NCBI GenBank assembly: GCA_964036155.1
Contig: OZ038422.1
Coordinates: forward strand, 8,889,201 to 8,953,200
Direction of reading: 5' to 3'
DNA length: 64,000 bases
Source of the DNA: Diploscapter coronatus
Taxonomy: Eukaryota; Nematoda; Chromadorea; Rhabditida; Rhabditidae
The notes below the pieces were generated by a model. The model did not search any database, had not been told where the DNA came from, and saw only the letters and a list, made by a program, of their open reading frames with translations. Both the position numbers and the translations under genes were made by a program. The stretch's first letter is position 1; the number at the start of each line of letters is the position of its first letter. Positions 39,490-64,000 of the stretch are shown piece by piece.

Positions 39490-39538
39490 TACCAGTATTT
39501 ATCAAAGAATCAAAGAATGATTTTGATAAATACTGGTA
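39490..39538. repeat. Perfect 17-bp hairpin
   Basis: TACCAGTATTTATCAAA at 39490-39506 is the exact reverse complement of 39522-39538, with a 15-base loop. Pairing does not extend outward. It is too short for a standard microRNA precursor, and may be a foldback remnant. Confidence 0.7.
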
Positions 39539-40571
39539 AATGATGATTTTTGGGCAATTCATCTGTAAGAAGAATGATTTTTGCTCTGAAAAGAGTTCAC
39601 CTTACAGATAAACGTCACCAAAGTGCATATAATTTCGATCTAAATGGAAACCGTCTAAATTCGCTATATTAGGATGGTTATATTATAGATAGACGAAGAA
39701 TCTCGATGAAAGTTAATTGATTAGATAAAATTAGGATATTCGTTGAATTACTCAAATTTAATCGTAAAGATTACGTAAAAAATAAATTTTAGCAATTCAA
39801 CACGATTAAAAAATCACGCAAATAGCAACTTAAAATTCTCTCCTAAATACAGCACATAATTTCGGAAGAAAGTCTCAACTCGTCATAATTTTAAGATGAT
39901 AAATAGGCAAATTAATATAAGGGAAAAAACTCGTTAACGAGATAAAGAAAGTTAATCTTAGGTGAGTGTGAATCATATAAGGAATCTAAAGAACAGAAAA
40001 GATAAATGACATTTACCTGGGATTTACTTTTGTAAAGTATTTTTTAGGAAAATAGCAAGTCATTTTGCGCTCGGGCGAAATAACTTTCGATGTAAGACAA
40101 TTCAATATTTGTTTGATTCAAAGCTTTCAAAATAAAAATGGTTAAAGTAATCAATTTTAGAGATGTGCTGGATGCTAATAAATTTGCACTTACCTGAAGA
40201 ATGTTATGATCTTTCTAATTCTTCAAATAAGTTCAGCACGTACAGAAAATACGGACTATTTTCTATGAAAGAAGACGAACCTGCACAAAGAATTTAAAGA
40301 TCAAAATGAGACACGAAAGATTTTATTATAGAGCTGTTCAGAGTTAAATTCGCAAAGAAAAATAATCTGAACACCTCTGATTTAAATACAAAACTCAGGA
40401 ATTGTTAAATGGAAAATTAAAAAAAAAAAAATCTCCGATACGGTTCAAATTAAATCTTGATGACGTGTGTTTTCACTATTAGTTTTAAGAATTTAAGGAA
40501 TATTTGTCGAATGCTCATTTGTAGTTGAAGGGAACTGAGTGGTACCTGTCTCGTCCCTGTCTGTCAGTGAT

Positions 40572-42721
40572 TCATATCTCGGATTTTGGGACATCCTCCA
40601 GCTCGTCCTCATCATCGAGTCCCTCCAAATCATCATCCATTTCAGGGTCCATTTCGATGTCCGATCCATCCCCGTAGTAATCGTCAAATTCGTCAAGCTC
40701 CTCGTCAGAGAAGTAGACAACGTTGCCGTATGCACCAGAGGCCGCCTTGCGCTTTGGGTTCCTTAATGATAATTATTTGGAATCGTAGGTTTTCGATTTT
40801 TAATCGAGAAAATTTAGCTGTGAATATGTGATTCACTTCAGAAAAAAATGACAAGTGCGAAATAAATACTTTTCACCAAATAATTATTCTTTTCGACTCA
40901 GTAATATCCGTCCTCGCTCTTTCAGTAGGAATCGTTTTAATACGAAGATCGAGTAGAATACAATAGGGGGTATTTATCATCACCCTACCTCCTCAGTGGC
41001 TCAGATTTGCGCTTCTTGGCCCGGTTGGCGAGGGAGCGAGTGGCGCATCGGAACTCGTACACAATCGGGTAGATGAATTCCAAGACCTGCTGCACGTGTG
41101 TCTCGGAAGATGCTGAAAACTCGCTCATGATGTTTGTGAAAGATAATTTTTAAATAGATGAATTTTCAGCTACAATACTGTAAGTTGAAATGTAGCTAGT
41201 AACAATTTTAGACTGCATGCCAATGCGCACAAAGTTTTGCACGCAGTTATTATTTATTCCCCGCAATTTTATGCATTGAAATGTGTTCTCAATAGAAATG
41301 CAGATAGAAAATCTTACCGCCAGCAATGGTGATAGATCCAGTGGTGTGAATTCGGAGACTGGCCTTGGGATTCTCGTGCTTCCAGATCATTCCGACCATC
41401 AGCTCGGGCTCGTATTCGGTCTGAGCGGGATACTGACGGTGCAGCTAAAATAACATTTTTTTGAAAAAGGAAAGTAGAGAAATTCGTGTCGTTTATCTTG
41501 TTTATCATGCAGTACCATAGATTTATAACAAGAAATGATAAAAGAAGAAAAATGTCTAAGGCAAATTAATTCGGAAAATGTTTGCAAAGCTCTTTATCAC
41601 TTCATGAAAGAACATAAGGAAAAAATCAAACCTCTTCAATCTTGATGCCGAAGGGCAATTTGCATGTGGCGAGCAGGTTGCAGACCTTGAATCATTCAAA
41701 AGTAAGCAATTCTTGAGGAATGATCGAATTACCCTGTAATTGCGGATCTTCATGGTCCTGTCAGTCCTCTCCAGAACGACTTGGATGTGACGAGCCACCT
41801 GTCGGGCTGCTTTCTTGCATTCCACCTCGCTGAAATTAGGTTTTCTCGTTTAAGACAACAAATGGGGGCTTTCTGTATAATTCACTAGTTCACACCGACC
41901 ACCATTTGTAAAATTCATCCGACTTTAGGGTAGGAAGTATAGGTAAAGGAGAGAAATGAGAAAAATAGCTAGTAAAATTTACAAGAGGTCGTGGTGGTGG
42001 TAATTCTCGGTGAATTAAATAGAGGATCAGAAATAAGTAATCAACCTCTTGCATCCGATGATGTTGACTTTGCCCGAGCTGAAAATTTTCACGTAGCACT
42101 GAGGCGAACGCTTCTGCATCACCAGCACCTGCAAAATATGAGTATTATGTGAAGAAAAGTATGCATAATTTGTAGTTTCTGTAAGTTACACTAACATCCA
42201 TTTGTATTCAACAAACTTCCTGCACAACCAAAGAAACTATGTGTGGAATAGCAGTGGATGTGAATTGGAATATAGGAGACTCGTTACAGATTTAAAAAAA
42301 AAATTATTCCTTCAGTTTATCACTGACAATATTCCTCTACGAAAACAGGAATTTGGAATTTCTCAACTACTATTTGAAAACAGCCTAACGACAGAAAAGC
42401 ATACCCCCTTGCCGCGATCGTAGAAGACGTTGTAGCTTCGGCTGGCCAACTGACGGAGGTCGATGTGCATCGGCAAACTGTAGTTGCACACGATGTTCCG
42501 GATCTGAAAAAGCAACAAAATTCCTTTCGGAAATTGAAACTTTTTTTTTTCAGCAGGAACATACGCTGACGCAGGATGTTCTTGTCTCATTCGCGTGTGA
42601 CTCAACAATTTACCTGAACATCGATGTTGCCGTCGAGGAATATGTCCTCCTCCTTGACAGAAGTCGATGGCTCGGGACCTGCTCCCGCAAACATCCGGTC
42701 GTTCGAGTAAGTAACGCTCAT
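40572..42721 (-). CDS. tlf-1: TBP-like factor (TLF/TRF2)
   Basis: Eight exons, 5' to 3': 42614-42721, 42405-42503, 42046-42128, 41733-41829, 41632-41685, 41318-41444, 40989-41112, 40572-40761, giving 293 residues. TLF is a paralog of the TATA-binding protein found in animals. It binds TFIIA and TFIIB and supports transcription from promoters that do not rely on TBP. The saddle core has two repeats. The first is IRNIVCNYSLPMHIDL, VFYDRGKGVLVMQKR, CYVKIFSSGKVNIIGC. The second is VCNLLATCKLPFGIKIEEL, YEPELMVGMIW, LRIHTTGSITIAG, VLEFIYPIVYEF. The VCNY, MQKR and PFGI wording is TLF-like rather than TBP, which has conserved DNA-intercalating Phe pairs. After the core come a basic RAKKRK segment and an acidic Asp/Glu-rich tail of about 50 residues. 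The ATG lies directly at a CTGTATTCAG acceptor. It is divergent from PRP4 kinase. Confidence 0.93.
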
Positions 42722-43443
42722 CTGAATACAGAAAAACGTTGGAAGAAAAGAAAAAAAAACGGTTTTTTTTCTCGAAATCGTGATTTTGCAAGTTTCGAAT
42801 CGGAATAGATCAGAAGAAATTGTCCTGGTTCATAATTGCGAATTACGAACGGATATTCTAAATAGATTGCACAGAAAACGGAAGTAGCGCAAGAAATTCG
42901 AAAATCGATACGTCAAGGTTATCTAAGCGCAGAGCACTAACACGAGAGAGGAGAGGGGGCGTTTGACATGTGACCGACTGCTCTTTACCTCCTTCGCCTA
43001 ATTTGTCCTATCCGATCCGGAAAATTCGAAAAATTTCGTCAAAATTACAAAAATTCAAAGAAAATTCAGCAGAAAAAATCCGAGACGAAAAACAACGACA
43101 ATAAGATCGTGTCGGTAAAAGTGAAACGTAAAAACAACAAATCGACAAGTGGCTTCTTCGTCTCCTCTCGCATTTCTACATTCTGCCATTTCAATTTTCA
43201 TTTTTCTCCTTGTTTTTCCCTTTTCCGTGCTTCTGACTCACAATTCGTAAGCATTTGTATTGCTCGTGTTCCAATTCTAAGTGCTTATCAACATAATCAG
43301 ACACTCTCAGGGATCGACAACTTTGCCTGCTAAATTCGAAAAGAAATACGAAATCATTTCCTACGAATTACGAATTGCTTTTCTCAATTTATTTTCGCCG
43401 TTCATTCTTGATTTATTAATCTTATTGCAGATTTTTGGCGACG
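42722..43443. promoter_or_regulatory. Shared divergent promoter region (TLF / PRP4 kinase)
   Basis: The start codons of tlf-1 (-) and the PRP4 kinase (+) are 722 bases apart, head to head. The stretch is AT-rich, with no TATA box in an obvious place and a 3' splice acceptor (TTATTGCAG, ending 43430) just before the PRP4 start. Shared regulation is inferred from position only. Confidence 0.5.
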
Positions 43444-50108
<6,665 letters not shown>

Positions 50109-50680
50109 GCTGATGTTTTGCAGTCTCCCTCATAAGTCAGCACCATTTTCCATTCTCTGCAAATACCTTTGGTTTCTTTCATCCAAGTGATACCCTCCCT
50201 CCATTTCTTCCTTTTATCATCAAATAACTTGGCTGAGTTATTTTCATCGTTAGGGTTGTTGAAGATGTAATCGATTATTTAAAACTTTCTAGATTAGGAT
50301 GAAATTCTAACAACCCTGCAACATTTTATGATTTCTGATATTCATCGACATTTAATTTGGGGATAGTTTCGCTCTTACCAGTTTTATTTATTTTTTATCG
50401 GTTCGTGAATTATTTTTCAATTCATTGTTTCTCTACGCGGTAATTCGACTCTTCTGTGTGTATCTATTTTTAACATATTTGAAAACGAAGATACAGAAAA
50501 TTCTACAGTAACCCCAGAAACAAAATAATCTTCGTTTTTGTTACAAGAAATTCAATTGTTAGTCTCGAAAACTAGAACGTCGGTCAAATCACCACCAATT
50601 TTATTTTCATCCATTCAAATTTAGATCTCTTTTATAAGTTGTGTCCTCATCCGTCTGTCTTATTTTAATTGAATAGTTTG

Positions 50681-50686
50681 AATAAA
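50681..50686 (+). promoter_or_regulatory. Polyadenylation signal of PRP4 kinase
   Basis: AATAAA 573 bases after the stop. It lies only 25 bases before the opposite-strand signal of NDUFS6, so the two transcripts should overlap slightly at their 3' ends. Confidence 0.65.
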
Positions 50687-50710
50687 ATTAACTTTCCATA
50701 AAAATCTAGA

Positions 50711-50716
50711 TTTATT
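50711..50716 (-). promoter_or_regulatory. Polyadenylation signal of NDUFS6
   Basis: AATAAA on the minus strand, about 88 bases after the NDUFS6 stop codon. Confidence 0.7.
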
Positions 50717-50803
50717 TTACAAAACCAGCACATTCTAGGTTCACTAAAATCTTCTGTCTGATTGAAATACAAAAATTGTCAGCCGAAAGGAAAGGAAGAT
50801 GAT

Positions 50804-52138
50804 TTACGTGCTGAGATGATGGATTTGCAGGTCCTCGCCTTTAGTCACATCCGAATTGTAGAATCGAGTCCCGCAGTAACCGCATGCGTGAGTTCCCGGC
50901 TTGTCCTACAAATGAGGAATTGAATTTTTGAATAGATGGGTATTCTCTTAAATTCGAACACGTGGACTAATTTGTGATAAGAGTGACTATATTTGTAAGA
51001 AGATTCAACGAATCCCTATCATGAATATAGACGCTTGTGCTAAAAATCGTTCCATACCCCTAGAAATCTCCATTCTAACTTCCTTTCTCTTCCGACGAGT
51101 TAAAAATCAACTCGAACACAACCCTACAAGATTCCTCATTGACAATCATTTCGTATTTCATGCAATTTGAATCGAACGATTTGGAAAACATTTTAAATTG
51201 TGGGCGGTCATAAAGATTTTCTCCAGCATTTCCTGCTTTTACAAACAACTCTTTAACTTAACCCCTACTCATTAAAGACTGTAGCTCTGCATAAACGGCA
51301 ATTCACGTTTTCACTGCTAATCATTGCTAGTCTACCACTAAATGTTGAATACCCTTAAAATACTGACCAAATTGATGTAGACTTTAGGGTGTCCGAGTGC
51401 AGGATGTCCTCCATCGCAGACAGCGGTGCGCTCGTGACCACAGTCCACTGGAGCCTGCTGCGCCACCAAATTCATCGCTATGTTCGGATTCACCTGAAAT
51501 GTGAAAAAGCAATTAATCTTTGAGCGATAAACCTACCATTTTCTGCGAGTGCGCGAATCTCTGCAGACGGTAATCGGCTTCGTCCCAGGCCTAGAATGAA
51601 GGAAATTATCATTGCTTTTTCGAAATAAAAATGTTCAGCTCGATGACACTTATTCAATAATCAGCCCTAACCTTTAATATCAATGCCAATTGGAAAATAG
51701 TTCAAAGTATCTGCTCAACTTTGGGAAAGATGAGACAAACTCGCCGACTTTTCAAATGAACCACCGAGTTTTCATCTTCAAAACAGAATTTTCAGACTTC
51801 TTTCCCATCCCAGAATACAGTGCACAATAAAAATGGCAAATTCTTCTTCACGTCAAAGCAGCTCTGGCGGAATAGTCGGCATAATACTTGCCTGTCCAGT
51901 GTGAGTGACCTGATCGAATTTGAGGTCCTTCTTGGCGACCTGTCCTGGTTCGGGAGCTCGAGTCATCTCCTTTCCTTGGTTGCCCTGCAATCGAATCAAT
52001 TTTTATCACGAGAAAAAAGCATAGAATTGGTTTTCATTGATTCCTTTCATTTTTGTCAAAGATTTCAGCGTCGTTTACCTGAGCGTATGCGCGCACTGCC
52101 AGCTGCCGCACGGCGGACGTCTTCAGTAGTCGGTTCAT
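50804..52138 (-). CDS. NDUFS6: NADH dehydrogenase iron-sulfur protein 6 (complex I subunit)
   Basis: Five exons, 5' to 3': 52079-52138, 51892-51984, 51537-51590, 51368-51493, 50804-50905, giving 144 residues. NDUFS6 is a nuclear-encoded accessory subunit of mitochondrial complex I that binds zinc and is needed for late assembly. The diagnostic C-terminal block is present: VCDGG, ALGHPKVYINLDK, CGYCGTRF. The zinc ligands expected from the family are visible as Cys95, His104, Cys119 and Cys122. The N-terminus is short, Arg-rich and free of acidic residues (MNRLLKTSAVRQLAVRAYAQ), a typical mitochondrial presequence. Intron 2 (51591-51891) uses a GC donor (CAG|GCAAGT) with a normal AG acceptor. 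A TTTTTAG acceptor lies two bases before the ATG. The gene is head-to-head with RAD54. Confidence 0.95.
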
Positions 52139-52633
52139 CACTAAAAATGCGCAAAATTATGGCTGCGTCCAACTTTTTGACATCGATGTCAAGCGTATCA
52201 AAAATTTCTACGTAAAGCTGCTCGATATTGACACGATGTCAAAAAGTATGAACATGCCCTATCGAAGAACCACGGAAAAATAAAATAGAAAGAAAACGGA
52301 AACGGAAAAAGCTGCACGCGCATTTTATCCAACGCGACTTTGCAACGACCACTTTACACATCCATCCATTTCGCTCATTTCCGCCATTTTCGCTTTTCGA
52401 ATTTTCATTTTTCTTCCGGATCGTTATTTTTATCTTTCATTCAATTGCTACCGCCCCAATTCGTAAAAACCATCAACTTTCAGAAGAATAGGTGTGAACT
52501 TGGTGGTATTTACAGACCGTGACGGTTGAAGTCTTGCAAATGCTAGATAATTTTCGAATCTTTTCGATTTTGAATTCTTCAACTTTTTGGAGACTATTTT
52601 ATTGTTTTAGTGATTCACTCATCAAATAATTTG
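52139..52633. promoter_or_regulatory. Shared divergent promoter region (NDUFS6 / RAD54)
   Basis: Only 495 bases separate the two start codons, which face away from each other. Both ATGs are preceded by 3' splice acceptors (ending 52141 on the minus strand and 52610 on the plus strand). Regulation from a common promoter is an inference from spacing. Confidence 0.45.
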
Positions 52634-62719
<10,086 letters not shown>

Positions 62720-64000
62720 ATATTCCATCACGAACCACACAAGAAATGCTCATTCCAAACCAGGTTTGCCCCAAATGATTGTAAAAGTTATCCACTTCAT
62801 TTTACACATTTATTGTTTACTTTAGCATTAGTTCGTACAATAAGTTTAGAATTTTATAGCTCATTGAATACTAGAATGAATTTTCTCGAAATTACATACC
62901 TTCATTCTACGCATTCACTCAGTTCTGATGTTATGCTTTTGCCGGTATTTAATGAAACCTTTCTCACTTCTTTCTCCGCCTCAAACTTATCATTTATTAT
63001 CACCGTGCGCGTTGTCATAACTTATAAGCTGATAATTATGGGTTGTAGTCTTTCCATTTTTCTTACCATGGGCGTATCACTGTGGCTGATTGAAACACGT
63101 AAAAATTGCTAAGATCTCCATCAGTTACAGTATATTATTTAGATTTTTTTGTTTAATTTTGATCTAGCTAAATTCTGCTTGCACATTTTCAGAATCTTAT
63201 TCTAAGCCCAAAATTTAGTTTTATGTTCAAGGATCCCTAATTCATAACAGTAGGATTGTATTTATGTTAAGAAAATGTCTATTCCACGAGCATTATTCAG
63301 GAATCTTCCCTGTGCAATCATTCTTTTGAAAGTTATGTGCTGCTCTTTTCCTCGTTTTCGGAAATGAACGATATTTTGTGCAATCAACAATTCGAATTCA
63401 ATTTTAGTTAAAATATTTTATATGTACGTAGAATTTCATATCGAATAGATGAATTGGAAAAATAACATGGATTGGCGATACAGTACACGGGCACGAGCCT
63501 GTATAAATTGAATAGGGAAATGGAGGGTCAGGTTGAATTTGAAAATTGGTTTAGAGATAGATAATTTGAGGGGGCGTAGCTAGCTGCAACACCGAAATGA
63601 GACATTTTTGCGCACTCCTTTTTCAGAATTGATTTCTAGACTTTCTTCTTCTCGATTTACCCATTTTTCACAATCACAAGGCTAACCTAAATGAGTGAAA
63701 GTATATACTTCATGAGTCAGTTTTTCTTACTTCAAACGACGACCTATTGCATAAAAATTACAACGTTTTCAAGATCGCGCAGTATTATTCAATTCTGCCT
63801 GGTTCATTGGCCAATTATTCTTGAATGTGAAGAGTGGTATTGTTGCACGCGCAAAAATGCCTCACGAAAAATTATAGGGTCATAAAATGTTGTATATAGT
63901 AAGGAAAATATAATAAGCTAAAGCTTGACAAATAACTCCCGAGATAACAATAGTTATGTGAGTGTACGAGCAGGGCTCGTACTTAATGCGCGCTACATCT
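62720..64000. other. Region downstream of RAD54
   Basis: It contains the RAD54 3' UTR and about 1 kb of AT-rich DNA to the window edge. Frames of 64-99 codons here (62813, 63691) have no recognisable domain. A perfect 8-bp palindrome with a 3-base loop lies at 63964-63982. Confidence 0.5.

Larger units (their letters stand above)
38239..40571. other. Convergent intergenic region
   Basis: About 2.3 kb between the 3' ends of the zinc-finger gene and TLF. It is AT-rich, has AATAAA at 38689-38694 and one strong hairpin (39490-39538), and no coding frame that I trust. Confidence 0.5.

Overview
The window is AT-rich animal nuclear DNA. Its genes are split into many small exons with short GT-AG introns, mostly ending in TTTCAG or TTTAG. 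At least eight start codons lie within about 30 bases of a 3' splice acceptor, which resembles nematode spliced-leader genes. Arginine kinase, a TBP-like factor and compact spacing also fit a nematode or another small ecdysozoan. The species cannot be fixed from sequence alone. All exon models were built by hand from splice sites and reading-frame continuity, and nearly all close in frame.

Layout. 1-1.06 kb: a GC-rich island that may be the last exon of a gene starting outside the window. 1.06-11.3 kb: no recognisable gene, only simple repeats and purine/pyrimidine-skewed DNA. 11.3-12.6 kb (+): an orphan small membrane protein. 13.4-21.2 kb (-): two tandem divergent HSP70 genes, each with 14 exons at matching positions. 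22.3-22.6 kb: a tRNA-derived SINE. 22.9-25.3 kb (-): a kelch-repeat protein. 25.7-29.7 kb (-): arginine kinase with a hydrophobic leader and a TATA box. 29.8-36 kb: a long gap. 36.1-38.2 kb (+): a four-finger C2H2 protein. 40.6-42.7 kb (-): TBP-like factor (TLF/TRF2), head-to-head with the spliceosomal kinase PRP4 at 43.4-50.1 kb (+). 50.8-52.1 kb (-): complex I subunit NDUFS6, tail-to-tail with PRP4 and head-to-head with RAD54 at 52.6-62.7 kb (+).

RAD54 introns hold two opposite-strand genes: a six-exon gene for a small membrane protein (55.07-56.61 kb) and a complete intronless tRNA-Leu(CAA) (58.86-58.94 kb).

The most striking observation is in the nested membrane-protein gene. One of its introns is almost exactly a TA-flanked MITE with long terminal inverted repeats. 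The donor and acceptor lie inside the two repeat ends. Removing the element and one TA restores an uninterrupted reading frame. This looks like a new intron made by transposon insertion into an exon (introner-like). A second, diverged family copy sits inside an intron of the second HSP70 gene.

The core genes serve general functions: transcription initiation, splicing, recombination repair, respiration, phosphagen energy buffering and chaperoning. Their neighbourhood shows no pathway logic beyond shared divergent promoters.
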